From Aspidapion aeneum (Eukaryota > Arthropoda > Insecta > Coleoptera > Brentidae): DNA of 64,000 nt. The notes below the pieces were generated by a model that was not told where the DNA came from, searched no databases, and saw only the letters and a list, made by a program, of their open reading frames with translations. The position numbers were made by a program, and so were the translations under genes. Each line of letters begins with the position of its first letter. The first letter of the stretch is position 1. The DNA is taken from the NCBI GenBank assembly GCA_963576565.1, contig OY755038.1:135363348-135427347 (forward strand), read 5' to 3'. Positions 1 to 11,737 of the stretch are shown here, one piece after another.

Positions 1-1
1 T

Positions 2-160
2 AACGACGGTTATCCACAACATCCGCCAAATCCAAGAATATCTAATATTCCAAATCGATTTTTAAGAATTATTCCTAGAAGACGCCCAAGTGTCCACGTT
101 GAAGAAAGAGAAGAAGAATTATACCAGTTAGGCAGTAATACAAACAAAAACACTACTTGA
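2..160 (+). pseudogene. gypsy-1 Env C-terminal tail
   Basis: A 53-codon open frame enters from the window edge and stops with TGA at 158-160. It is rich in Pro, Asn and Arg, with the motif PRRRPSVHVEE. A second gypsy copy at 26760-26830 has the matching PRRRPSIHIEE just before its own 3' LTR, which identifies this as the cytoplasmic tail of an errantivirus-like envelope protein. The membrane anchor and ectodomain lie outside the window. The tail ends 47 bases before the LTR and the intervening DNA contains the polypurine tract. It could be intact or broken upstream. Confidence 0.7.
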
Positions 161-207
161 AAAGTTGCTGTTCTGTTAAACACCAACTTTTTACTTAATG
201 GGGGAGT

Positions 208-613
208 TGTTATATGAAAAAATTCCATACCTACTTATAATGTATGCAGTATCTACCACCCACGTTGTAAGATGAAACCGTGGAAATCCTATATCTTCTA
301 GAAACATGAAAAAGCCCAGCGATAAAGACTCATTTGTGCTGAGTTGCGTCTACCCACAGTGTAAACAGTACGTGCGTATTACTCTAAATAAGCACCTTTA
401 GTTAAAAAAGGCAGCTGTAACGAATATTGTAGATTATTTCAGTAATTTGTCATCACCTTTAGGCTATAAATAGGGATATGTGAATTGTATTTAGGCATTC
501 TTAAGTCAGATCTCTTACAGTAAGCTTCATACCTAAACGTAAGTCTCAAAATATTGTAAATTTAATAAATAAAGTTTTTTTAAAAAGTAAAAAGCTCGAA
601 CCGAAATATAACA
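208..613 (+). repeat. 3' LTR of gypsy-1
   Basis: The 406-bp LTR starts TGTTATATGAAAA and ends ATATAACA, so its termini are short inverted repeats. A polypurine tract (ATGGGGGAG) sits immediately upstream. An AATAAA-containing stretch lies near its 3' end. A relative with the same ends is at 26900-27334. The next bases are TATA, consistent with the TATA-type targets favoured by errantivirus-like gypsy elements. Confidence 0.8.
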
Positions 614-664
614 TATATGTGCCTACTTTAGTTAATAACGAGACGTGAGCTGAAGTCGCTAATT
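614..664. repeat. Interspersed repeat interrupted by gypsy-1
   Basis: These 51 bases recur almost unchanged in reverse complement at 18943-18994. There they are continuous with flanking DNA, so that copy represents the site without the gypsy insertion. The repeat family is not recognised. Confidence 0.6.
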
Positions 665-1776
665 ATAGTAGAGTAAATTTGTAAAATAAAGCTGCAAAAA
701 GGGTATATTTTTTTATATTTGGCATAGTAGTACCTAACACCACCGGCCTCAGAATCCAAGATGGCGGCTGCCAAAGTTAAAAAAAAAATGATTTCCTTGT
801 TTTAAGAGGAACTAAATTAATTTTGATAAATTTACTTTAAGTGGGATATACTTAATGTAAAAATGTAAAAAAAAATTACACCTGTCACTGCAAAACAAAA
901 TGACGGCTATATTTTCTTTATTTTTTGTGCTATATTTATTTTTAATACCTCATGTTAAAGCTACTTACCAGTTCTTTAAACCTGCTTAAATGAAATTAAG
1001 TTTCCCAGCTGACACAAAGATGGCGCTTAATTTGTCAAAAATAAAAGAGACCTTTACAACCAGTAGACCAAATTAAATTTTTACAAAAAAGTTTTTTGGA
1101 TTTTATCATTAGTAAGCCTGATTTTGTAAAAATGTATAAAAAGTGGCGGCCGCAGTTCAGATAAAAAAGTAATTTTTTTGTTCTTCTTCGACACAACTAG
1201 TATTGCCGTGTAATATATTGATTTACACTAAATGGGGGTCGCCGATTGTAAATATTTCATAATAAATGACATATGTCTATTATTATCCAAGATGGCGGCG
1301 GTCAAAATATAAACACAACAGTATCTTTTTGGTTTAGTAAATTTTTTTACCAAAATATGTAGTTTTACATTAATTTTAATTAGTTTTAAATTGTAATGTA
1401 CAAAAAAAATGGAATTTATTTATTTTTTAAAGATGGCCGTCGAAAATGTTTAAAAAACATTTTTGTTTATTTTTTCGAAATTTAACAAAAAAAAACTGAG
1501 AAAACTAAGACGTCTTGTTAAACAAAACACAGATGTTTTAAGTATGTCAAAAAAGTTGACATATGTCACGTGCCGGGTGATTTGAATAAATTGACATATT
1601 TTACTTAATAGCTAACTCTGTTAATATTGATCTAACAGTAACGTTTAAATTAGCAAAGTTAAATAATTTTTTCTAAATCATTAGAATCTTATGTCAAAAA
1701 TGACATATGTCACAAACTTGTCAAACTATTGACATATGGTTTATTTTTTAAAATAAAACACCCTGTATATAATATT
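665..1776. other. AT-rich DNA, no gene seen
   Basis: No plausible coding frame or RNA gene is visible. The stretch holds recurring short words: AAGATGGCGGC-like motifs at 756-770, 1015-1025 and 1287-1300, and GACATATGTC palindromes near 1267, 1558 and 1691. It ends at an ACACCCTGTATA word, a type common at the ends of insect transposons. Confidence 0.5.
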
Positions 1777-1986
1777 TTTAATTGATAGGCCTCCTTTTTC
1801 TGATTTTAAAAGTCCAGCCGTTGTTGAAATATTTGCATTTTAAGAATTATATTGATTAACAAAATGGCAACATCATTGTTGTTTATTTATGTTATTAAAA
1901 TGCAAATATTTCAATAACGGCTGGTCTAAATGTCAACATATTATATATTTTTGAAATTAGAAAAACGAGCCTTATCAACTAAAAAT
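1777..1986. repeat. Hairpin element with ~80-bp arms
   Basis: The left half, with CCAGCCGTTGTTGAAATATT, is mirrored by AATATTTCAATAACGGCTGG about 50 bases later. The outer bases also pair (TTTAATTGATAGGCC against GGCTTATCAACTAAA type ends). There is no coding content. It looks like a small fold-back or MITE that ends where the next element begins. Confidence 0.6.
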
Positions 1987-2638
1987 ACTCTGCCAATATA
2001 TGGGCCCCTTAGCTCACACTAGGTACTATAGTTATAGTGTACGTGTGAGCTAATATAACTAAAAACTAAAATATATTTTATTCAACTCCAGACTAAATTA
2101 CCTTTTGTTTTATACCACACAAGCCATGTTTTGACTTAAACTCAAATTTTTGAATCCTACCCCCACCCTTAAAAAAAACAAAAACTAAAATGTATTTTGT
2201 TAAACTCCGGACTCAATTACCTTTCGTTTGATATCACACACGCCATATTTTCACTTAAACTCTAATTTTTGAAATATACCCCCACCCTTTTTTTAAAATA
2301 AATTAAAATGTATTTTGTTTAACTCCAGACTCAATTACCTTTTGTTTGATATCACACACGCCATATTTTCACTTAAACTCTAATTTTTGAAATCTACCCC
2401 CACCCTTTTATTTGGTTTGTGTTCGGTGGATTTTGTTCATTTGTAAATGGGACCATCTTGGCCCAAAACCCAGCATAGGTACCAAATTTCATTACAATCG
2501 GCCAAGCGGTTTTTGAGTTATGCGCGTTGGTCGTTACAGACAGACAGACATTTTTAGGATCACCATAGCTCACACCACTATAGTATAGTAGTAGTGTGAG
2601 CTAACACACTACTATAGTATAGTAGTAGTGTGAGCTAA
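1984..2638 (+). mobile_element. Helentron-like non-autonomous element, copy 1
   Basis: The element opens with AATACTCTGCCAAT, then TTAGCTCACAC and a short hairpin, and closes with a second hairpin ending GTGTGAGCTAA. In between are about three ~105-bp direct repeats around CTCAATTACCTTTCGTTTG and a conserved block ending TTGGTCGTTACAGACAGA. Two more copies follow at 3710 and 4541. Sub-terminal inverted repeats, terminal hairpins and internal mini- and microsatellites suggest a Helentron-associated element. No Rep/helicase is present, so the class is an inference. The closing hairpin is duplicated here (2604 and 2638). Confidence 0.45.
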
Positions 2639-2639
2639 A

Positions 2640-3240
2640 AATAATTGAACCGTAAAAAAGTCAAATCGCAAAAAGGCCAAACCGTACAAAAATAAAAGAG
2701 CAGAAAGCAACTCAAGGAAGATGTATTGTTGTCGATCCGTAAAGTTGTCGAAAATAATTTAATCGAATAGAAGTTTTGTCGATCCGTTAAAATGTTGAAA
2801 ATTAAAGGCTCGATACGCAATGGAGAAAAGACGCAAAATCATCGAAACGTAGTTTTGTAGAAATGCAAAAAGATCGAACCATATCGAAAATGAAGGTGCG
2901 ATGTTGTCAAATTTAGCAAAATTTCTTGGTTAAATTCGTTGAACTGGCGCTGACCGGTTAGGTTTTGATAGGCTCTTAAGTTAGGCGAGTATGATGTAAC
3001 ACTACATTTGGTAACATCGGTAGTTTTTTGCAGCTGAATTATATAATCGATGAGTTTTCGATTCGACTTTTTTTACAGTTTGACCTGTTTTAACATAATT
3101 ACGTTGCGTCTCTTCTTCATTGCGTATCGCGCGTTTAATTTTCGACCATATTATTTTCGACATTTTTACGGATTGACAAAAGTACGTTTGCCTTAAATTG
3201 CTTTTACTACGTTTTGTTTAAATTGTTTTCGTCTATTCTA
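2640..3240. repeat. Fold-back (inverted repeat) element
   Basis: About 80 bases near 2766-2838 (GTCGATCCGTTAAAATGTTG, then CGATACGCAATGG) are found inverted at 3103-3190 (CATTGCGTATCG, then CGACATTTTTACGGATTGAC). The ~270-bp centre is unpaired. No coding sequence is seen. The 68-codon frame at 3252-3458 just beyond has no family resemblance. Confidence 0.55.
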
Positions 3241-3709
3241 CTTTCTATTCTTTGTGTGCGCGCGCATTAGGATTTTTCGTACTTGTCGTACTGGCCGAGA
3301 AAAGCTTGCTATTCTCTGATACTGTTTTACAACCATTCCGTTGGCCAGCCCCTAATATATTCAAAAATAAAGAGTTGCTCAACATCTCACATTGTTTGTC
3401 ATTTTTAAAATTTTTAACTGAAACCGGCTTTTCATTCGCTCTTGAGAAAAATGTTTAACCCAATAGTCCGGAGCCTAAGCCACTTTTGTCTGCATTTTTG
3501 CTTACCATAGTGAAACTTGGTACGGGTATAGTACAACACTATAGTATTATTTCACGAAGTGGTGCTTATCCGGAACCCAGTGTAGAGCAAAGATACAGGG
3601 TGTTTTATTTTTAATTGCGTCTATCTCATTAAAATTCTTTATAAACTTGGCATCGGACTTACGCTTTTATTTTAAGTGATAAAGAGGTTTTATTGCTTTA
3701 TTTTCTTTC
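3241..3709. other. Unassigned spacer
   Basis: There is no recognisable gene or repeat apart from an ATACAGGGTGTTTTATT word near 3594, of the sort found at insect transposon ends. Confidence 0.4.
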
Positions 3710-4534
<825 letters not shown>

Positions 4535-4540
4535 AAATAA

Positions 4541-5114
4541 AATACTCTGCCAATCTATGGGCACCTAAGCTCACACTGGGTACTATAGTTATAGTGTATC
4601 TACGTGAAAGCTAATATAACTAAAAACTGAAGTATGTTTTATTGAACTCCAGACTCAATTACCTTTCGTTTGATACCACACAAGCCATGTTTTGACTTAA
4701 ACTCTAATTTTTCAAATCTACCCCCACCCTTTTTTTTTTAAATAAAATGTATTTTGTTTAACGCCAGACTCAATTACCTTTCGTTTGATATCACACACGC
4801 CATATTTCCACTTAAACACTAATTTTTGAAATTTACCCCCCCCCCCTTTTTTTTAAATAAACTAAAATGTATTTTGCTTAACTCCAGACTCAATTACCTT
4901 TCGTTTGATATCACACAAGCCATATTTTTTCATAAACTCTAATTTTTGAAATCTACCCCCACCCGTTTATTTGGCTTGTGCTTGGTGGATTTTGTTCATT
5001 TTTAAATGGGACCATCTCGACCCAAAACCCAGCCTGGGTACCAAATTTTATTAAAATCGGGCAAGCCGTTTTTGAGTTATGCGCGTTGGTCGTTACAGAC
5101 AGACATACAGACAC

Positions 5115-5153
<39 letters not shown>

Positions 5154-5320
5154 TACAGACAGACAGACAGACAGACAGACGGCGCAACAAAAAAGTTTCA
5201 AAATCATCTGAAACGCAAAGATATATAAAAATTTTTGAAATCGGAGCAACTTTTTTTTTCTCGAAAAAATCAGGATCACCATAGCTCACACTACTATAGT
5301 ATAGTATATGTGTGAGCTAA
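4541..5320 (+). mobile_element. Helentron-like element, copy 3
   Basis: This copy has the same ends and internal direct repeats as copies 1 and 2. Its CAGA array (5096-5180) is shorter and interrupted. It differs from copy 2 by scattered substitutions and poly-C/poly-T length changes, so it is an older relative rather than an assembly duplicate. Confidence 0.5.
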
Positions 5321-5885
5321 AATAGTTAATTTTTCTTTGAGAAAATTATGGTGTGGGTATTGAGTAGAAAAAAAATCCAGGGCTTAGTTATGCAAGATAA
5401 GGTGTTAAAATTTAATGCGGACATAAGCACATTGTTTTTCTTTAAAATAAAAATTGCTGGACGAGTGTGACATATACAGGGTCGGAGTACAGGGGGGTTT
5501 TATTGAATACTTCTAAATTAAAAAAATATAAAAAGATGTAAAAGTATGTGGATTTTTTAGACGTAAAGATATTTGAAAAAAATATATACGAAGTGTAAGA
5601 GACTTAGATTTGATTTATATTTGACGAAAAGAAAATAAAAATTAGTGTGAACTGTTAAATATGCAGGCTGTTTTTAAAAATAAGTAAACATTTTTATGAT
5701 CATTAAGAATTTTTTTTTTATGACGACTTTACAAATCACTATGGAAAACCCAAAGTCAGCACTTTACAACAATACTAGTACAGCTTTTATTTCATTACAT
5801 ACAATTTTTTATACAGAGTGTTAAAAAGTAACTAGACAATAAAGTATTTTCATAATTTTTACAAGCTTTTATTTAGCTTCAGATG
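5321..5885. other. Unassigned AT-rich spacer
   Basis: No gene is seen. ATACAGGGTCGGAG near 5474 and ATACAGAGTGTTAAAA near 5813 resemble terminal words of degenerate insect transposons, but no paired ends could be assigned. Confidence 0.4.
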
Positions 5886-6079
5886 TTCTATCTAACTATC
5901 TAACTATCTAACTATCTAACTATCTAACTATCTAACTAATTAACTATCTAACTATCTAACTATCTAACTATCTAACTATCTAACTATCTAACTATCTAAC
6001 TATCTAATTATCTAACTATCTAACTATCTAACTATCTAACTATCTAACTATCTAACTATCTAACTATCTAACTATCTAT
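5886..6079. repeat. (CTATCTAA)n microsatellite
   Basis: The 8-bp unit CTATCTAA repeats about 23 times with very few changes and abuts the 128-bp minisatellite that follows. Confidence 0.9.
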
Positions 6080-6865
6080 CAAATCTTGTGAAGCGTTTTT
6101 GACACACTTCCCATTATCCGATTTGGATGAAATTTGGTACACACATAGTGGTCCCATGACAATACAACACTAAGAAAAAAAAAGCCTCCGACCACTACCC
6201 CCACCCCTTCTATAGAAAAATGTGTTTTTGACACACTTCCCGTTATCCGATTTGGATGAAATTTGGTATACATATAGTGATCCGATGACAATACAATATT
6301 AAAAAAAATATCCTCCCACCCCTACCCTCACCCCCTTTCATAGAAAAATGAGTTTTTGACACACTTCCCATTATCCGATTTGGATGAAATTTGGTATTCA
6401 CATAGTGGTCCCATGACAATACAACAATAAAAAAAATATATCCTCCCACCCCTACCCCCACCCCCTTCCATAGAAAATGCGTTTTTGACACCCTTCCCAT
6501 TATCCACTTTGGATGAAATTTGGTATACATATAGTGGTCCGATGACAATACAACATTGAGAAAAAAAATCCTACCACTCCTACCCCCACACCAATCTATA
6601 GAAAAATGCGTTTTTGACACACTTCCCATTATCCGATTTGGATGAAATTTGGTATACATATAGTGGTCCGATGACAATACAACAATAATGAAAAATTGTC
6701 CTCCCACCCTACCCCCACCCCCTTCCAAAAAAATGCGTTTTTGACACACTTCACTTTAAACGACTTTAAAAAATTTGGTATATGTATAAAGGTCCGATGG
6801 CAATACAGCCCAAACAAAAAATATATTTCTACCTCTACCCTCACCCTCTCTTTCCCCCAATAGAA
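6080..6865. repeat. 128-bp minisatellite, six units
   Basis: Units beginning G(C/T/A)GTTTTTGACACAC start near 6093, 6222, 6350, 6479, 6608 and 6735, a period of 127-129 bases. Each contains TGGATGAAATTTGGTA and a run of CCCCACCC. The last unit is the most diverged. Minus-strand frames through it repeat one peptide and are not genes. With the adjoining microsatellite it may be the inside of another Helentron-like element. Confidence 0.85.
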
Positions 6866-7216
6866 AAATGAGGTTCCAAACAACTCTTCTGTTCTGTTAT
6901 TGAACAAATATTTTCATTTAATAGAGTAGATAGTTGAGACTAAAAAGTAGAAAATAAATTGGTAAAATTTTTTTGTAAGTCACAAGTTTTTATAAAATGC
7001 ACTAAAAATTAAAAAAAAAATTTCTAACATTCTAATATTATAATTTTTACTTATTTAGTCGGTTTAGAACGTTTTTCTACGTTGTCCGACGCCTATTCTC
7101 CACCTCCTTTGATCCTGACAATCATCTTCTGTCAAATTTTTTTGACTCATTGATCTTTGGATTGACTGTTGCCATTCTAGTTTAGGACGCCCTCTTTTTC
7201 TGCGCCCTATTGGTTG

Positions 7217-8526
7217 CTATTCTAGGACCTGCTTTGGTAATCTTCCTGCTTTGGTAATCATCCGTTGTACATGGCCGTACCATATCAGTTGTCTTTTAGT
7301 GATGTCATCCGTTATGCTCCCTTCGATTCCCATTCTTTCTTTTATGATCTCATTTCTTATGTGATCTGTTCTAGATATTCTCATTGATCTTCTTATTGCA
7401 TCCATTTCGACACTTTCCATTTTTGTTTTGTATTTTTCTGTTACGCGACAAGTCTCTATTCCATACAACAGCGTGCTTTTCACCATTGTTTCATATATGT
7501 TAAATTTTACATTCTTTTTTATCTCTCTGCTCCATAAAATACTGTTAAGACATCCAATAACCTTTTTTGCTTTTACTATTCTTTTTTCCAGTTCTATACA
7601 GTCTGTTCCTGTCTTATCAAATGTGACACCCAAGTATACATACTCATTGCATGGAGATATTACTTGTCCATTGTCTAGTTTTAACTCACTGGATTCGATT
7701 CCAATACATAAGTACTGTGTCTTGTCCACGTTCACTGTTAATCCCCACTTTTGGTATTCTTCCATTAACTTTCTCATCATATACTCCATGTCCTCTTTAT
7801 CATTAGCTACAATTACTTGGTGGTCAGCAAACTGTAGTGTGTATATGGTAAATCGGTCGTTAAGTTGTATTCCCATGCCGTGCACTTTCCGTTTCCAGCT
7901 TTTTAGAGCTACTGCGATATATATTTTAAAAAGAGTTGGAGAAATACAATATCCCTTTTGAAAGTCGATTTCCAACTTTAATTTTAGATTTTGACCCTTT
8001 GTATAGTTCTTTCATCGCTTTTATGTATGTATGATTGATATTTAGTCTGCTCTAGCACTGTCCATAGTTTTTCTACTGGAACGGTATCATATGCTTTTTG
8101 TAGGTCCACAAAGGTAACATGAGTCTCTATATTTCTGGCGCTCCTTTTCTCAATTACTTGTTTAAGACAAAAAACATTATCACTACAAGATCTGCCTGCA
8201 CGAAACCCACTTTGCTCTTCTTCTTGTTCATGAAAATCCTTCTCTATTAGATCTCTAGGAATCCTACCGTACAATCTACTGAGAGTACTAGTTACTGAAA
8301 TTTCTCTGTAATTGTTGCAATCCAGCTTGTTTCCTTTTTTATGTATTGAGGATATGAATGCAATTTTCCAATCATCAGGTACTGGATGTCCGTTTATGCA
8401 TTGATTGATAATATATGTGCGATTTTCGATTAGTTTCTCTGATCCATATTTGAGCATTTCAGCATATATTCCTCCAGGTCCGCTAGCTTTTCCGGATTTA
8501 AGCTTTTTAATACTATTTTTTATCAT
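7217..8526 (-). pseudogene. RTE reverse transcriptase domain
   Basis: Two consecutive minus-strand frames (8526-7984 and 7975-7217), separated by a stop or frameshift near 7980, encode the polymerase. Visible motifs are KASGPGGI, FISSIHKKGN, NNYREISV, EEQSGFRAGRS, FVDLQKAYDTVP (first catalytic Asp) and LQFADHQVIVAN. The last should be F/YADD: the second Asp of the catalytic pair is His here, so activity is lost even apart from the frameshift. The C-terminal part has YLGVTFD and ending motifs YGIETCRVTEK and RLIWYGHVQRM-like words typical of RTE. A second break separates it from the endonuclease (8526-8733). Confidence 0.85.
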
Positions 8527-8732
8527 TTCTTTTTCGATGATTACTTCCTCTCCGTGTACTTCTATGTCTCTCCTCGGAGAGGCTGCCAGATATTCGGGTC
8601 TCGTTTCGTGCAGCAGTCCCTTGTAGTGTTTTGTCCATTGTTCTGGTTTGATGATCTGGATGTTTACTTTTTCTTTTGTTGGGTTTTTTACTGTAGAAAT
8701 GAATTTCCATACTTCAGAACTCTGCCTACCTC

Positions 8733-9887
8733 CTACGTGTGTATTGATATCGTGGCATTTGCGCTCGAACAGTTCATTTTTTCTGTGCGTATCAAATTTC
8801 TCAGTTGTCTTTTGGTTTCCCTGTAGATTTCTAGGTCTCTTTGTTCTTTAGTACTGAGCCATTTCAAGTATGTGCGTTTTTTCTCTTTGACCATTTCCTG
8901 TATTTTTTCCGTCCACCACATCTTCCTGCTATTTCTATTATCTTGGTATCCAACAGCTTCGATGCTTGCTTCCTTCAAGCTTTTTATTATGTTTGTATAT
9001 ATCTCTTCAAATGAGTGTTCTGTGTTTATTAATTTTTTATCTAATCGGTTCTGATACAATCTTTGAGTACTTTCGATTTCTAGACTTCTAAAGTTGTATT
9101 TTTGATTGACTTCGATGCATTCTAGGTTTTCATTTTCTTCAATACTTTCGTCCTTATGTGTTTTTCTGAAAGGAAATAATATTTTTGCTTTTACCAGATG
9201 GTGGTCAGATCCACAGGTAATACCACGAAGTGCTCGCACATCATACCACTTTAATTGCGAGTGTTGTCCACCTATAGCATAGTCAATGATTGATTTAAGA
9301 TTTCTTGTTGGCTGAATCCAGGTATATCGATGAATATCCTTATGCCTAAAAAAACCATTATTTATTTTTAGGTTGTGGGTTTCACACAATTGCATCAGTC
9401 TCAAGCCATTATCATTTGTTACTTCTTCTCCAAATGGTCCTATCACTTTGCTCTGGGTTTGTCTACCAGTTCGGCTATTAAAATCGCCAAGCATAATTAT
9501 TTCTCTGGTATTACCGATTTTGGTGATAGTCTCATCAAGTTGGTCAAAGAACAGTTGTTTTGTAGCTACTTTTTCGTCATCTGATGGTGCGTAGACTGCT
9601 ATTATGCTTATATTATGACCAAGCATCTTCATGTTCACTCGAAGTATGTTTTCACTAATGCAATCGTAGTCGGTAATCTTATTTTTTAGGTTTTTCTTTA
9701 TTAATAAGGATTTTTTTTTTGGGACTCCAGTGAATATATGGACGAAATTGCCGACACTATTTGTACCTGTTCCTTTCTTTTTTGTCTCTGTAAGTGCAAT
9801 GATATCGATCTTACAATTCTGCACTTCGGTTGCAATAAGGTCCAACTTTTGATTCACTCCCTGTACGTTCCATGTAGCTATATTCAT
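8733..9887 (-). pseudogene. RTE endonuclease domain and linker
   Basis: This 384-codon frame begins MNIATWNVQGVN at 9887, the usual start of an RTE polyprotein. The endonuclease nicks target DNA to prime reverse transcription. Landmarks are TWNVQG (N-terminal Asn), ALTETKK (catalytic Glu), IMLGDFNSRTGR (Asp/Asn pair), YTWIQP and GSDHHLV (terminal Ser-Asp-His). All catalytic motifs are present across residues 1-235. The rest is a basic linker leading to reverse transcriptase, cut by a frameshift near 8733. A fragment of a related element, covering the GPFGEE to NNGFF part, occurs at 30950-31083. Confidence 0.85.
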
Positions 9888-10737
9888 AGTCCTTTATCTT
9901 TGCTTTTTTCGTCTTTGAGAATTTCCATCTATTGCTCCGAGGCTTTGTTTAGGCTTTTTGGTAATTGCTTTGTTTTACAAGTATTAAAGAACCAGTCTAA
10001 TGCCTCAACCCCCTACTTGGAGGGTCAGGATTTTTAATCAAGGTTTTTCTCCTCTAGCCTTTGACGAGCCAACGCCATACTGTAAGGCAACAGCTGTCTT
10101 TTATACTATCCCTAAAAGAAAGGGTTGCCACCTACGCTATGATCACCGTACCGAGGTCCATTCTCTCCGCCTTTCATATCGATGTGGTCTTCTCCCGTAA
10201 CCCTGGGAAAGGGACCCTAAACAGGTGCTAACTTTCCAGGTCGGAGAGTACCTGGAATCTACGGAGGGCAGGGGTCGATTCATTTCCCCTGATAGACATC
10301 TGACGAGGTCTCCCGTACCCCGTAAATTCTAATATTATCATAATAATAAAAGCGATGGCCGCAAATCAAAGCATAAGTTAATCTAAATTTGTGATCTAAA
10401 CACTTAAAGAATATTCAACATAGCAGGTCATTAAAGATATGTTTGATGTGCCGCAATGCTATGCCATTGCCATACCTATGTCAAAGAAATGCTGGGGTGT
10501 CTTGGGTCGGGTTGGGTGGGTTTGGTACCTCTGCATTTTTCTGCTAGATTGATTCTTGCAAATAGTGATATTTAATTGATACGGATATCTTATCGTGCTA
10601 ACATCGTCAAAATTTCCATCAATCGGCCATCGCATTTATTATTATGATAATATTAGAATGTTAGAAAATTATTTTTTAATTTTTAGTGCATTTTATAAAA
10701 GCTTGTGACTTAATAAAAAATTTTTACCAATTTATTT

Positions 10738-11737
10738 TTTTTATAGTGCTGAAAATTCAAATAACTCTAGATATCTCAAATAAGCATCTCATTGCAATCA
10801 TCATATTCTCGTTGATAAACCATTTATCGGACTCTATTTTTGGGATAAGTGCCACATCATTACCATTTCCTGAACGTATATACTGGGCCACAACAACTTT
10901 GCTGTCATTTTTACTGTTTTTCTACATTATTTATTGTAGCTACTGCGTTAATAAAACTTTTGCAACGAAACTGGGCACAGTTTGTTCCCCGTTACAGGCT
11001 ATGATAAAAAAAATTAAGTTAGTGTAATTTTGTAATATGCTGAAAGATACAAGGTGATATTAAAAAAGTCATGTAAAATATAGTCTCAAACTTTTTGTTA
11101 TATCGGTTATGCAGTTTAAGATACCCCCATAATTTTACTATTTGTTATAGCTAGAATAAGGCGTTTTTACATGGTGTAGATTGTTTTACTTAGCTTTGTA
11201 ATTTTAAGAAAATACATGGTGTTTCTTTTGTCAATATAATTTTTTTTTAATACGTAAAACGTTATTCCCAGCACTTATAAAATTAGAAAATATACAATGG
11301 AGTTGAACTATTAATCACCTATGTAGCTGTTAGTTAGAGACTTTAAAACATACAGGGTATTCAAATTAAAATCGGTAATATTTTGAACTTTGTTATTATG
11401 AAAACTACAAGGTCGGTTAATTAGGCAAAATGTTAATATTTTTTCGCTAACTAAATTGGTGGAACAAGAAAAAAATTAAACGACGCGTAGGTGAGTTAAA
11501 TTATATGTAAATAAAAGCTGTCATGACTTTTTCTTCTTAAGTAAAATGTTATTAATGAAATACAGTAATTTTAATTTTTTATATAATGAGCATTATCCTT
11601 ATTTCTCAAATATCTATTTACGTTTTCACTTCTGACAACCAATCTCAAATTGGATGCAATTATGTAATTTTATTAAAAGTGTATGCTTTGGTACATAAGA
11701 ATTGGCAGATTATGTTAAAAATTAAAAATTCTAGAAA
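10738..11737. other. AT-rich spacer, no gene seen
   Basis: No recognisable gene is visible. A 113-codon plus-strand frame (10686-11027) starts inside the inverted repeat and has no family features. ACATACAGGGTATTCAAATT near 11350 again resembles a transposon end. Confidence 0.4.

Larger units (their letters stand above)
7042..10325 (-). mobile_element. Near full-length RTE-clade LINE
   Basis: The element is ~3.28 kb on the minus strand, flanked by the 13-bp target duplication ATTCTAATATTAT (7029-7041 and 10326-10338). It has an apurinic-type endonuclease followed by reverse transcriptase, a short 3' tail and a ~440-bp 5' part (9888-10325). Length, domain order and motifs fit the RTE clade. 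Stops and frameshifts show it is dead. The duplication is perfect, so insertion is not ancient. Confidence 0.8.
6951..10737. mobile_element. Terminal-inverted-repeat element split by an RTE LINE
   Basis: AATAAATTGGTAAAA and the next ~75 bases (6951-7041) reappear inverted at 10650-10737. The pairing continues inward from 10326 (CATAATAATAAAAGCGATGG) against 10625-10650. Removing 7042-10325 and one copy of the 13-bp duplication restores an element of about 0.5 kb with ~125-bp arms and no coding capacity. It is a MITE or fold-back of unknown superfamily. Confidence 0.75.

Noticed and set aside
3252..3458. 68-codon frame
   Set aside because: Short, no motif, in AT-rich repeat DNA.
10686..11027. 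113-codon hydrophobic frame
   Set aside because: Starts within a transposon inverted repeat and has no recognisable domain.
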